Assembly: GCF_019455445.1 (NCBI RefSeq)
Contig: NZ_JAHWUS010000003.1
Coordinates: 186,001 to 250,000 of the forward strand
DNA length: 64,000 bases
Direction of reading: 5' to 3'
From: Pseudaquidulcibacter saccharophilus
GTDB lineage: Bacteria > Pseudomonadota > Alphaproteobacteria > Caulobacterales > Aquidulcibacteraceae
Of this stretch, positions 43,621 through 53,586 are shown in pieces (positions within the stretch are counted from its first letter, which is position 1; every line of letters begins with the position of its first letter). Below the pieces are notes generated by a model. The model made no database searches. It was not told the origin of the DNA and saw nothing but the letters and a program-made list of their open reading frames with translations. The position numbers were made by a program, and so were the translations under genes.

Positions 43621-44478
43621 ATGGCTAGTATTTTAACAAATGTAAGCGCGATGGTCGCATTGCAGAGTTTGAATAAAACAAATACCGATTTGCAAGAAGT
43701 TCAAAACCGCGTTTCAACTGGTTTGAAAGTTGCGAATGCAAAAGATAATGCGGCGATTTTTAATATTGCCCAACAACAACGTGCCGAAAACTCTGCTTAT
43801 GATGCAGTTAGCACCAGCCTTAACCGCGCAACTTCTGCTGCGGATGTTGCGTTGGCTGCCGGCGATCAAATTTCTGAACTTTTCACCAAAATGCGTGAAA
43901 CTGCGGTTGCGGCATCTGACCCATCAATTTCTGCAACTTCACGTTCAACCTATAACACACAATTTGTCGCCTTGCGTGATCAAGTGGCATCAATCATTGG
44001 TAACGCATCATTTGACGGAACAAATTTAATCGACGGTCATACTGCTACTGGTATTGATTATCTTGCAAATACCGATGGTTCGCAAACCATTAATATGCCG
44101 GTAATTGACCTTCGCTTAACTACTGGTGCTGGTGGTGCCCCTGCATCACCTGCTGCCGATGTTTATGTTGGCACAACCGATACAATTGATACCCAAGCCA
44201 ATGCATCAGCGGTAAATGACCGTATCGTAGCGTCTATTGACTTTATCAATAGTGAGATTGCGAAAATTGGTGCCGCATCAAAACGTATTGAAAACCACCT
44301 TACATTCGTTTCAAAACTACAAGATTCAATCACCACCGGTATTGGCAACCTTGTTGATTCTGACACTGCTGCGGATGCTGCTAAATTACAGGCCATTCAA
44401 GTTAAACAACAACTTGGTACCCAAGCACTTTCAATTGCAAACCAATCACCGCAAACATTATTGAAACTATTTCAATAA
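43621..44478 (+). CDS. Flagellin 3 (divergent)
   Basis: 285 residues. Flagellin N-terminus of a different subclass (MASILTNVSAMVALQSLNKTNTDLQEVQNRVSTGLKVANAKDNAAIFNIAQQQ) and C-terminus ending QSPQTLLKLFQ. It differs from flagellins 1 and 2 along its length, so it is an older paralogue. AGGAG precedes the ATG. It shares the promoter of the mini-flagellin gene and is followed by a strong terminator. Confidence 0.95.
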   Translation: MASILTNVSAMVALQSLNKTNTDLQEVQNRVSTGLKVANAKDNAAIFNIAQQQRAENSAYDAVSTSLNRATSAADVALAAGDQISELFTKMRETAVAASDPSISATSRSTYNTQFVALRDQVASIIGNASFDGTNLIDGHTATGIDYLANTDGSQTINMPVIDLRLTTGAGGAPASPAADVYVGTTDTIDTQANASAVNDRIVASIDFINSEIAKIGAASKRIENHLTFVSKLQDSITTGIGNLVDSDTAADAAKLQAIQVKQQLGTQALSIANQSPQTLLKLFQ

Positions 44479-44504
44479 TTAAAACTAATCCTATTGCTTA
44501 AATG

Positions 44505-44547
44505 AAGTCGTCAAGATTACCATCCGTGGTAGCTTGGCGACTTTTTT
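44505..44547 (+). terminator. Flagellin 3 terminator
   Basis: AAGTCGTCAAGATTACCA-TCCG-TGGTAGCTTGGCGACTT with two mismatches, then TTTT. Only 22 bases before the nth start. Confidence 0.92.
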
Positions 44548-44568
44548 ATTTTGTTGTATGGCATACAA

Positions 44569-45216
44569 ATGGCCAAATTAACAAAAGCACAAATCACGCA
44601 AATTTTTGAACAACTATCCCACGATAGACCAGATCCAAAAACTGAACTTGTCTATACCAACCCATTCACCCTTATTTGTGCGGTGGCATTTTCGGCACAA
44701 TCGACCGATGTTGGTGTGAACAAGGCAACCAAACCATTATTTGAAAAATATGATACGCCGCAAAAAATGCTTGCACTTGGTGAAGACGGCTTGGGGGAAT
44801 ATTTAAAAACCATTGGTCTTTGGCGGCAAAAGGCAAAAAACTGCATCGCAATGTGCAAGATTTTGGTTGATAAGTTTGGTGGCGAAGTACCGCAAACCCG
44901 TGATGAATTGGTAACCTTGCCAGGTGTGGGGCGTAAAACCGCCAATGTGGTTTTGAATGAGGCATTCCACCAGCCAACAATTGCCGTTGATACCCATATT
45001 TTTCGTGTTTCAAACCGCACGGGACTTGCGGCAGGCAAAACCCCTGATGAGGTTGAGGCAGGCTTGGAAAAAATTGTTCCCAATGAATATAAATTGGGTG
45101 CGCACCATTGGCTAATTCTTCATGGTCGCTATGTTTGTGTTGCCCGCAAACCAAAATGCAATATGTGCAGCATTATCGGGCTTTGCCAGTTTAAAGAAAA
45201 GACGGCAAGTCTTTAG
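44569..45216 (+). CDS. nth: Endonuclease III
   Basis: 215 residues from ATG 44569 (MAKLTKAQITQIF). Helix-hairpin-helix LPGVGRKTANVVLNEAF with the catalytic Lys, catalytic Asp in IAVDTHIFRVSNR, and the 4Fe-4S loop CVARKPKCNMCSIIGLC (C-x6-C-x2-C-x5-C). It is a DNA glycosylase/lyase for oxidised pyrimidines. No obvious ribosome binding site precedes the start. Length and motifs are standard. Confidence 0.97.
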   Translation: MAKLTKAQITQIFEQLSHDRPDPKTELVYTNPFTLICAVAFSAQSTDVGVNKATKPLFEKYDTPQKMLALGEDGLGEYLKTIGLWRQKAKNCIAMCKILVDKFGGEVPQTRDELVTLPGVGRKTANVVLNEAFHQPTIAVDTHIFRVSNRTGLAAGKTPDEVEAGLEKIVPNEYKLGAHHWLILHGRYVCVARKPKCNMCSIIGLCQFKEKTASL

Positions 45217-45219
45217 CTC

Positions 45220-45363
45220 CTTCCCTTGAGGGAAGGTGGCAAAATGCAAAGCATTTTGTCGGAAGGGTGGCAAAGGCTGCGGTATAATTACTTACTTTTA
45301 TGTGTTATGAAACGTCGACACACCCTTCAGTCTCCTTTGGGAGACAGCTTCCCTCAAGGGAAG
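45220..45363. repeat. Two-module palindromic repeat (BIME/REP-like), second copy
   Basis: Left module: CTTCCC-TTGA-GGGAAG, then GTGGC-AAAATGC-AAA-GCATTTTGTC hairpin and GGAAGGGTGG. A linker of about 70 bases follows. Right module, in reverse order: CACCCTTCA, GTCTCC-TTT-GGGAGAC, then CTTCCC-TCAA-GGGAAG. It fills the gap between nth and the oxygenase and could act as a terminator for both. It has the same architecture as 25278-25391, with other sequence. Confidence 0.7.
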
Positions 45364-45366
45364 CAG

Positions 45367-45984
45367 TTACCCCCAGCGATAGTTAAACGAAATCGTAATC
45401 CGTTCAACTTCGGCCAGATTTTGTACAACTTCGTGACGAAGCCAACTTTCCCAAAGCATGATGTCACCTTCATCAGGTAAAACAAAAACATGCGGCTGCA
45501 ATTCTTCGGGTGCATCTTTTGTGCGGGTTGGGGCCGCCATCATCATGTTAAGGCGCGGATCTTCAAGTTTTAAGGCCGATGCACCTTCAGGTAAATCCAG
45601 ATAAAAAGTGCCGGAAATCACCGAATGCGGATGAATATGGCTTGAATGGAATGATAAAGGCGGCAAAATATTCACCCAATATGCATCAAGGATAAGTTTG
45701 CGCCCTGCAAGGTCAAAATGGCATTCTTTGGCAAACTTTGCGACATGTTTATCCATACGCTTTTTAAGCTCACCAAACGGGGTAAAACGAATATCAAGGT
45801 CGTTTAATGACGAATATGAAGTATAACCACGATAATTATTCTCTTCACACCATTTTATGCCGGCCTCATCCTCTTCTGAAAGCAGATAGCAACAATCGCG
45901 CAGGTCGTCGCGTAATTCTTCAACATCTTTGCCACCAATTGGGGCACGGTAAAATTTTGTGGTGAATAGGTTTTTTATGGTCAT
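45367..45984 (-). CDS. Putative 2OG-Fe(II) oxygenase (TIGR02466-like)
   Basis: 205 residues. The double-stranded beta-helix core shows SSHIHPHSVISGTFYLDLPEGASALKLEDPR and a late WESWLRHEV with the second histidine, and RITISFNYRWG with the 2-oxoglutarate-binding Arg. This pattern fits the TIGR02466 group of putative 2OG-Fe(II) oxygenases. Substrate unknown. The stop codon lies 3 bases from the palindromic repeat. Confidence 0.8.
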   Translation of the reverse strand: MTIKNLFTTKFYRAPIGGKDVEELRDDLRDCCYLLSEEDEAGIKWCEENNYRGYTSYSSLNDLDIRFTPFGELKKRMDKHVAKFAKECHFDLAGRKLILDAYWVNILPPLSFHSSHIHPHSVISGTFYLDLPEGASALKLEDPRLNMMMAAPTRTKDAPEELQPHVFVLPDEGDIMLWESWLRHEVVQNLAEVERITISFNYRWG

Positions 45985-46118
45985 TATTTAGTCTCTTGAT
46001 TGCAAACTGTTCTTTATTATTGCCATTCCTATAATTCAAGGCGACAAAATGGCTAGACAGTGAATTTCACACAGATTATCGTTATAACATCATCAATTGT
46101 CATCATATCAGGAAGATT

Positions 46119-48029
46119 ATGAAAAAGATTCTTTTATCCCTATCTGTTGCATCATTAATTCCATTTTCTGCAATGGCGCAAAATTCTGCGCCAATGGCAA
46201 CGCCAATTATCAATACCATTCCAGATGCACAGGATGTTCCATTTAAAGGCACGATGAAGTTAAACGTTGATGTTACCAATATTGACCAAGGGATTTTCAA
46301 TGTTGAACAGACGATTCCAGTTCAAAAAACTGGTGAACAAGTTTTGCTTTTTCCAAAATGGCTACCGGGTAAACACGCGCCGCGTGGTGCGGTGGAAAAA
46401 CTTGCCGGCCTAAAGATTTATGGCAATGGCAAAAAAATTGAATGGGTGCGCGACACGGTTGATGTTTATGCCTTTCATATCAATGTGCCGGATGGCGTGA
46501 ATGAGTTGAAACTTGAATTCCAATATTTGTCGCCAACTGCACCCAATCAAGGACGGATGGAAGTAACCCCCGATATGATGAGCCTTCAGGGGAATAGTGT
46601 TTCGCTTTATCCTGCGGGTTATTATGTGCGCAATATCCCAATTTCTTGGACGGTTAAATTACCAAAAGATTGGAAGGCGGCAACGGCACTTAGGCCAACA
46701 TCAACCAATGGTGACACAATCACTTATGAAACCGTGCCATATGATGTGTTTGTAGATTCACCAATTCTTGCTGGTCGTTACTCCAAAAAGGTAGAGCTAA
46801 GCCCAAAGGTAACGCTAAATATTTTTGCCGATGCCCCAAAATATCTTGAATATAAACCAGAGCAGATGGAACTTCACAAAAAACTGGTCGAACAGGCGGT
46901 AAAGACCTTTGGCGCTGAACATTACGACCATTATGATTTCTTATTTAGCCTTTCCGATAAATTAGGCGGAATTGGCCTTGAACATCACCGTTCTTCTGAA
47001 AATGGGGTTGAAAGTGGTTATTTCACCGAATGGGCAACCAGTCTTTCTTCGCGCAATCTTCTTCCGCATGAATATACGCATTCTTGGGATGGTAAGTTCC
47101 GCCGTGGTGCCGATTTATGGACACCGGATTACCGCACCCCAATGCAAAACTCATTAATGTGGGTTTATGAGGGGCAAACCCAATTCTGGGGCTATGTTTT
47201 GGGTGCGCGTTCGGGTTTATTTACCAAAGAGCAAACCATTGATGCTTATGCATCAATTGCCGCCGATCTTGACGGGCGGGCAGGGCGCGAATGGCGTGAC
47301 CTTATTGACACCACCAATGACCCGATAATCACACCACGTGCGCCAAAGGGTTGGACATCTTATCAACGTTCCGAAGATTATTATAACGAAGGAATGTTGG
47401 TCTGGATTGAGGTTGATGGCAAAATCCGTGAACTTACCAAAGGTAAAAAAGGCATTGATGATTTTGCCAAGGCCTTTTTTGGTATTAAAAATGGTGACTA
47501 TGGTGAGGATACCTATAAATTTGAAGATGTCGTAAGCACTCTTAATACTGTTGCTCCATATGATTGGGGCAAATTATTGAATGACCGCTTGTTTGAACAT
47601 GCCGATGGTGCGCCATTAGCAGGCTTTGCCGCAAGCGGTTATAAATTAGTGTTCAATGACAAGCCAAATGAATATATCAAAGATGTTGAAGGTCGTGGAA
47701 AATTCTTAAACCTAAATTACTCTCTTGGTATGTCGGTTGCGAATGATGGCGCGGTAAATTCCGTAATTTGGGGCGGTCTTGCCTTTAAAAACACTTTGGC
47801 AATTGGCGATAAAATCATTTCAATAAATGGCAAGGCGTGGTCAAAAGAGGCGGCAATTGATGAAATAAAGGCTGCCAAGGACGCTAAAGAACCATTGCAA
47901 TTAATCGTTTTGGCGTCGGGTTTATACAAGGTTATAAATATCGACTATCACGGTGGCATTAAATACCCGCATTTTGAAAAAACTGGTGGGCCGGGTGCGC
48001 TTGATAAATTGCTTGAACCTTTAAAATAA
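46119..48029 (+). CDS. M61 family metallopeptidase, first of a tandem pair
   Basis: 636 residues, signal peptide (MKKILLSLSVASLIPFSAMAQ), N-terminal beta domain, gluzincin catalytic domain with HEYTH (His317, Glu318, His321) followed by the downstream zinc Glu region WVYEGQTQFWG, and a C-terminal PDZ-like domain (about 540-620: LNLNYSLGMSVAND…GDKIISINGKAWS). M61 enzymes are glycyl-preferring aminopeptidases of the periplasm. AGGA precedes the ATG. The next gene is a close paralogue. Confidence 0.93.
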   Translation: MKKILLSLSVASLIPFSAMAQNSAPMATPIINTIPDAQDVPFKGTMKLNVDVTNIDQGIFNVEQTIPVQKTGEQVLLFPKWLPGKHAPRGAVEKLAGLKIYGNGKKIEWVRDTVDVYAFHINVPDGVNELKLEFQYLSPTAPNQGRMEVTPDMMSLQGNSVSLYPAGYYVRNIPISWTVKLPKDWKAATALRPTSTNGDTITYETVPYDVFVDSPILAGRYSKKVELSPKVTLNIFADAPKYLEYKPEQMELHKKLVEQAVKTFGAEHYDHYDFLFSLSDKLGGIGLEHHRSSENGVESGYFTEWATSLSSRNLLPHEYTHSWDGKFRRGADLWTPDYRTPMQNSLMWVYEGQTQFWGYVLGARSGLFTKEQTIDAYASIAADLDGRAGREWRDLIDTTNDPIITPRAPKGWTSYQRSEDYYNEGMLVWIEVDGKIRELTKGKKGIDDFAKAFFGIKNGDYGEDTYKFEDVVSTLNTVAPYDWGKLLNDRLFEHADGAPLAGFAASGYKLVFNDKPNEYIKDVEGRGKFLNLNYSLGMSVANDGAVNSVIWGGLAFKNTLAIGDKIISINGKAWSKEAAIDEIKAAKDAKEPLQLIVLASGLYKVINIDYHGGIKYPHFEKTGGPGALDKLLEPLK

Positions 48030-48059
48030 ATTGCCTTTTAAAAAATTTTGGAAATTACA

Positions 48060-49970
48060 ATGAAAAAGAAAATACTATTGCTTGCATTCGTATCATTAAT
48101 TCCATTTTCTGCTTTTGCGCAAAATTCGGCCCCAACTGCGCTTCCTATTGTGGAAACCATACCGGCGGCAATGGATGTTCCGTTTAATGGAACTATGAAA
48201 TTATATGTCGATGCCACCAATACCAAGCAAGGCATTATCAATATTGACCAAACCATACCTGTGCAAAAATCAGGGCATCAGGTTTTATTATACCCCAAAT
48301 GGCTTCCGGGAAATCATTCCGCAAGTGGGGCAATTGAAAAACTTGCTGGCCTTAAAATCTATGGTGATGGCAAAAAAATTGAATGGGTGCGTGACACAAT
48401 TGATGTTTTTGCATTTCATATTGACGTGCCAGAAGGTGTTAAAGAACTAAAACTTGAATACCAATATCTTTCACCAACCCAAGAAAATCAGGGGCGGATG
48501 GAAGTGACCCCAGAAATGATGAGCCTTCAGACCAACAGTATATCGCTATATCCTGCTGGTTATTATGTGCGCAATATCCCAATTTCTTGGACGGTTAAAT
48601 TACCAAAGGATTGGAAGGCGGCAACGGCGCTTCGCCCAACATCAACCAATGGCGATACAATAACTTACGAAACTGTGTCCTATGATACATTTGTGGATTC
48701 ACCAATGCTTGCTGGGCGCTATTTCAAGAAAATTGATCTAAGTCCAAAGGTAACGCTAAATATTTTTGCCGATGAGCCAAAATATCTTGAGGCGAAACCA
48801 GAACAAATCGTCCCACATAAAAAATTGGTCGAGCAGGCGGTAAAAACTTTTGGTGCAGAGCATTATGATCATTATGATTTCCTCCTAAGTCTGTCTGATA
48901 AATTGGGTGGCATTGGCCTTGAACATCACCGTTCATCCGAGGATGGTGTCGGAACCGGTTATTTCACCGATTGGGATTCAACCCTTGATGACAGAAACCT
49001 TCTGCCGCATGAATATACGCATTCATGGGATGGAAAGTTCCGCCGTGGTGCCGATTTATGGACACCCGATTATCGCACACCAATGCAGGATTCACTTTTG
49101 TGGGTTTATGAGGGGCAGACCCAATTCTGGGGCTATGTTTTGGGTGCGCGTTCTGGGCTTTATAGCAAAGAAGAAACTCTTGAAAGCTATGCTGCAATTG
49201 CCGCTTATCTTGATAATCGCAAGGCGCGCGAATGGCGCGATCTTATTGACACCACCAATGACCCTATCATTACGCCACGTGCGCCAAAGGGTTGGGTATC
49301 GTACCAGCGTTCAGAGGATTATTATGATGAGGGGCTTTTGGTTTGGATAGAAGTTGATGCCAAAATCCGTGAGCTTTCAAAGGGCAAAAAAGGCATTGAT
49401 GATTTTGCCAAGGCCTTTTTTGGTTTGAAAAATGGCGATTATGGCGAAGTTACCTATAAATTCGAAGACGTTGTAAAAACCCTTAATGATATTACCCCTT
49501 ATGATTGGGGCAAATTATTGAATGAGCGTCTTTACGGTCATGCTGATGGTGCGCCATTGGCGGGCTTTGCCGCAAGTGGCTATAAACTTGTTTATAATGA
49601 CAAGCCAAATCTTTATATCAAACAGGGCGAAAATAGCGCCAAGACGCTTAATTTAAATTACACTCTTGGGATGGCTGTTGCCAATGACGGTAAAATTGTA
49701 AATGTCATGTGGGATGGACTAGCCTTTAAACAGGGGCTTACTAATGCCGATAAAATTATTGCAATTAATGGGAAGCCATGGTCGAAAGATGCCGCTATTG
49801 AGCAAATTAATGGGGCAAAAGACAGCAAAAACCCATTGGAATTAATCATCAAATCAGGCGAAACATATAGCGTCATAAAGATTGATTATCATGAGGGCAT
49901 GAAATACCCGCATTTTGAAAAAACTGGTGCGCCAGGTGCGCTTGATAAATTACTAGAACCCCTAAAATAG
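48060..49970 (+). CDS. M61 family metallopeptidase, second of a tandem pair
   Basis: 636 residues from ATG 48060 (signal peptide MKKKILLLAFVSLIPFSAFAQ); an in-frame TTG lies 12 bases upstream. Same length as its neighbour and same motif positions: HEYTH at 317-321, VYEGQTQFWG, C-terminal PDZ. Large blocks are identical between the two (for example the WTVKLPKDWKAATALRPTS segment), so this is a tandem duplication. The zinc residues are intact in both, so both should be active. It starts 30 bases after the first copy stops and forms an operon with it. Confidence 0.93.
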   Translation: MKKKILLLAFVSLIPFSAFAQNSAPTALPIVETIPAAMDVPFNGTMKLYVDATNTKQGIINIDQTIPVQKSGHQVLLYPKWLPGNHSASGAIEKLAGLKIYGDGKKIEWVRDTIDVFAFHIDVPEGVKELKLEYQYLSPTQENQGRMEVTPEMMSLQTNSISLYPAGYYVRNIPISWTVKLPKDWKAATALRPTSTNGDTITYETVSYDTFVDSPMLAGRYFKKIDLSPKVTLNIFADEPKYLEAKPEQIVPHKKLVEQAVKTFGAEHYDHYDFLLSLSDKLGGIGLEHHRSSEDGVGTGYFTDWDSTLDDRNLLPHEYTHSWDGKFRRGADLWTPDYRTPMQDSLLWVYEGQTQFWGYVLGARSGLYSKEETLESYAAIAAYLDNRKAREWRDLIDTTNDPIITPRAPKGWVSYQRSEDYYDEGLLVWIEVDAKIRELSKGKKGIDDFAKAFFGLKNGDYGEVTYKFEDVVKTLNDITPYDWGKLLNERLYGHADGAPLAGFAASGYKLVYNDKPNLYIKQGENSAKTLNLNYTLGMAVANDGKIVNVMWDGLAFKQGLTNADKIIAINGKPWSKDAAIEQINGAKDSKNPLELIIKSGETYSVIKIDYHEGMKYPHFEKTGAPGALDKLLEPLK

Positions 49971-49987
49971 ATTGCCGTTGAAATAAT

Positions 49988-50749
49988 ATGCCCGCATTAC
50001 CTCCAGATAATCTGATTGTTGAAACCATTATTCTTGCCAAAGACAAAGCGGCAGAAAATGAAAAAATGTGTAGCCGACAGGGGCAATTCTGCCTTGAGAT
50101 GGTTAATCAGGACGGTAAAAACACGCTTTATATAAATATCATCAAATCGGGATTAGAGAATGAAAAAATCGAAATCCCCGTTGGTGATAGTGAAGAGGCG
50201 GGTTTTGGTGGCACCGAAATTCACATCTATCCCAAGCTTTATCTTGTGATGGATGCCAAGACTAAATTTATCAAATCCGCTCTTTTTGGCACTCTTACCC
50301 ATTCATCAGATATGTATTCAGGTGGTGGCGCAAGTGGTGATGTCCTAAACCTTTATTATTCAGAACATTTCAAAGCGGGCGAGGGGGCAAAAAGTGTTCT
50401 CGATTTGCCAACTTATGGCTATAAAATGATACGCGCATGTTTTTCCGAAGAGGAATATAATGCACGAAATTTCGCCTGTCATGATGAATACAGGTTTGAT
50501 GCCACTTTCAAGCCAACCCAAAAATTCGTAAACGGTTTGCCGGTTTTTGAATATTCTTCAACTGCCGCAAATTTTCCGGTTGGCGCAAGCCTTGATGCCG
50601 ATAATAGCGGGAAGAAGCTACGCAAAAAGGATCTTGTCTGGCAAAATGACCCTGATTGCACGGTAAAAACCACATTTCATTTTGATGGGAAACAAAACAC
50701 CTATATCCCGCAAAAAACTTTGCCAGAATGCGGCGATTATTTCCCTTGA
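49988..50749 (+). CDS. Uncharacterised protein downstream of the M61 pair
   Basis: 253 residues starting 17 bases after the second M61 gene and probably in its operon. No signal peptide, TM helix or family motif is recognised from ATG 49988; the N-terminus MPALPPDNLIVETIILAKDKAAENEKMCSRQGQFCLE has two cysteines, with more later (RACFSEEE, FACHDE, DPDCTV, PECGDYF). Even cysteine spacing hints at an exported, disulfide-bonded protein whose true start might be missed. The ribosome binding site is weak. Confidence 0.6.
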   Translation: MPALPPDNLIVETIILAKDKAAENEKMCSRQGQFCLEMVNQDGKNTLYINIIKSGLENEKIEIPVGDSEEAGFGGTEIHIYPKLYLVMDAKTKFIKSALFGTLTHSSDMYSGGGASGDVLNLYYSEHFKAGEGAKSVLDLPTYGYKMIRACFSEEEYNARNFACHDEYRFDATFKPTQKFVNGLPVFEYSSTAANFPVGASLDADNSGKKLRKKDLVWQNDPDCTVKTTFHFDGKQNTYIPQKTLPECGDYFP

Positions 50750-50755
50750 AATTAG

Positions 50756-51193
50756 CTAATGGTTTAAAACACAAACGTGTTTTTCATCATCGCATAAATG
50801 GCTTGGCGCGCAATCATCTTGTGTGTTGCATCTTGTATTGCAAAGGCCGGTAATTGGTTGGCATGAATAGCCGGCGTCCGTGCAATCTTGCTGTGCACCT
50901 GCTGTTGTGTGGCTTATGTTATCAGTGCAATAGGCATGAACCAATGATCCACCAAGGCTTGTATATTGGGTAATTTGATTTTTTAAATTGGCATTTTCTT
51001 GGGTAAGGGCATCATAACGCGCCTTAAGTTTGCGATATTCAGCTTCATAGTCAGTCGGTGCAACCACCATGTTGGATTTTACCGCATTGTTATTATTGAC
51101 GCGCGGCGCATTAATTTGTGGAGCTATCTGTGCATTGGCAAAGGATACGCCAGCGATAATGGCAACAAAACCCGCAATAAAAATCTTTTTCAT
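50756..51193 (-). CDS. Secreted coiled-coil protein with Cys-rich C-terminus
   Basis: 145 residues from ATG 51193 (GGGTGGGA upstream). Signal peptide (MKKIFIAGFVAIIAGVSFANAQ), a disordered Asn-rich linker, a coiled coil (about 47-80, DYEAEYRKLKARYDALTQENANLKNQI), then a domain with nine cysteines ending CNTRCNTQDDCAPSHLCDDEKHVCVLNH. The last part resembles small disulfide-knot domains, but no family is assigned. It is convergent with the preceding uncharacterised gene, 6 bases apart. Confidence 0.68.
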   Translation of the reverse strand: MKKIFIAGFVAIIAGVSFANAQIAPQINAPRVNNNNAVKSNMVVAPTDYEAEYRKLKARYDALTQENANLKNQITQYTSLGGSLVHAYCTDNISHTTAGAQQDCTDAGYSCQPITGLCNTRCNTQDDCAPSHLCDDEKHVCVLNH

Positions 51194-51323
51194 AATTCCC
51201 ACCCATTATAAAAGGTTATTATTTCGCAGAGACTAACACAGAATTTAATTTTGACGAGTGGGAAAATAGGGGCTTTAAACGAAATATTGTCGCACAATTT
51301 ATTGTAGCTCGATTTCTTTGCCT

Positions 51324-51959
51324 TTATCCTGCGTGTTCGGTCAAAATTTTAAATGCAACAAATGCCAAGATTGCACCCAAAACCCATTTTTGTATTTTTA
51401 TCCATTTGGGATTATCTTTGAAAAAGCGTGCCAATGAACCCGCACTAAAAATCACAATGCCATTCATACAAAGGCTTGCGAAAATTTGAATTAACCCAAG
51501 GCAGAAAAATTGAAAATATAAATGCCCGATTTTGGTGTTTATAAATTGTGGTAATATTGAAACAAACAAAACCATTGCTTTGGGGTTTAGTATATTGGTA
51601 AAAAATCCCATTAAATAAAGGGTTTTGGGGCTATCGGTCTGAAGCTCTTTAACTTCAAAAATTGACTTTGCATTGGGGTGAACTGCCTGCCATGCCAGAT
51701 ATAAAATATAAATAGCACCCGCATATTTTATTAAATCAAAAGCAAAGGGAATATTCATTATTAATGTCGAAACCCCAACAGCCGACATGAAAATGAAAAT
51801 TATTGACGCGGTTTGCACCCCAATCATCGAGATAAAACCCGCTTTTGCCCCTTGGGAGATTGAGCGCGAGATTAAATACATCATGTTTGGGCCAGGGCTT
51901 GAAGCCATGGCAAATGCCACGATTGAATATCCGAAAAGATGTGAAAAATCGAAAACCAT
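51324..51959 (-). CDS. LysE/RhtB family amino-acid exporter
   Basis: 211 residues, six TM helices. Family signature near the N-terminus: AFAMASSPGPNMMYLISRSISQGAKAGFISMIGVQTA, and GFFTNILNPKAMVLFVSILPQFI in the middle. It exports an amino acid or related compound; the substrate is not predictable. It stands downstream of aspartate aminotransferase on the same strand but is separated by a strong terminator. Confidence 0.93.
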   Translation of the reverse strand: MVFDFSHLFGYSIVAFAMASSPGPNMMYLISRSISQGAKAGFISMIGVQTASIIFIFMSAVGVSTLIMNIPFAFDLIKYAGAIYILYLAWQAVHPNAKSIFEVKELQTDSPKTLYLMGFFTNILNPKAMVLFVSILPQFINTKIGHLYFQFFCLGLIQIFASLCMNGIVIFSAGSLARFFKDNPKWIKIQKWVLGAILAFVAFKILTEHAG

Positions 51960-51974
51960 ATTTACCTACAACAA

Positions 51975-52004
51975 AAAAGGCCTTGGAAAATTCCAAGGCC
52001 TTTT
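51975..52004. terminator. Aspartate aminotransferase terminator
   Basis: AAAAGGCCTTGGAA-AA-TTCCAAGGCCTTTT: perfect 14-base stem, located between the aminotransferase stop and the LysE-type gene. Confidence 0.93.
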
Positions 52005-52027
52005 AAAAGAACTTACCTAGAATTTTC

Positions 52028-53239
<1,212 letters not shown>

Positions 53240-53388
53240 TCATTGCGGTTGGGAACTGTGGGTCTCTATAATCAAGCTTGCCCCAAATTGCAAAACAAGT
53301 TTTCCAAAAATTGCACAAATGAGACGAAAGTTTGCACCCATGCGACAAAAAAACTGTTTTCGAGGTGAATTTTGCCTCAATAAACTAC

Positions 53389-53417
53389 TTGACATGCAGG
53401 GCGCGCAAATATATTGC
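53389..53417 (+). promoter_or_regulatory. ilv operon promoter
   Basis: TTGACA (53389-53394) and TATTGC (53412-53417), spacer 17. It would start transcription just in front of the leader ORF. Confidence 0.65.
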
Positions 53418-53424
53418 TTGAGAT

Positions 53425-53472
53425 ATGAAAACTTATGCAAATCTTGTCGTGATCGTGAACGTGTGCTTCTGA
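53425..53472 (+). CDS. ilv leader peptide
   Basis: 15-codon ORF MKTYANLVVIVNVCF. Six of the seven residues from Leu7 to Val13 are Leu, Val or Ile, the amino acids made by the pathway. It is followed after 29 bases by a terminator hairpin and T tract. This is the standard layout of branched-chain amino-acid attenuation: a ribosome stalled at these codons would prevent the terminator from forming. AGAT precedes the ATG, a weak ribosome site. Confidence 0.85.
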   Translation: MKTYANLVVIVNVCF

Positions 53473-53501
53473 GAATTATTTTTCAGGGGTATGCGAAAAT
53501 T

Positions 53502-53525
53502 TGGGGCTTTTAAAGCCCCATTTTT
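53502..53525 (+). terminator. Attenuator hairpin of the ilv operon
   Basis: TGGGGCT-TTTAA-AGCCCCA followed by TTTTT, between the leader ORF and ilvB. A GGGG at 53486-53489 could pair with the CCCC strand as part of an alternative fold. Confidence 0.85.
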
Positions 53526-53586
53526 CGTTTCAGGGCAATGTTTTTCAACAAAGTTTTAATTATGTACGCAACAGGCAGGGGTAATT

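Larger units (their letters stand above)
53240..53586. other. Intergenic region between aspC and ilvB
   Basis: 347 bases. The first 150 must hold the aspC promoter but show no clear motif. The rest holds the ilv promoter (53389), a 15-codon leader ORF (53425-53472), an attenuator hairpin (53502) and about 60 further bases before ilvB. Confidence 0.75.
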
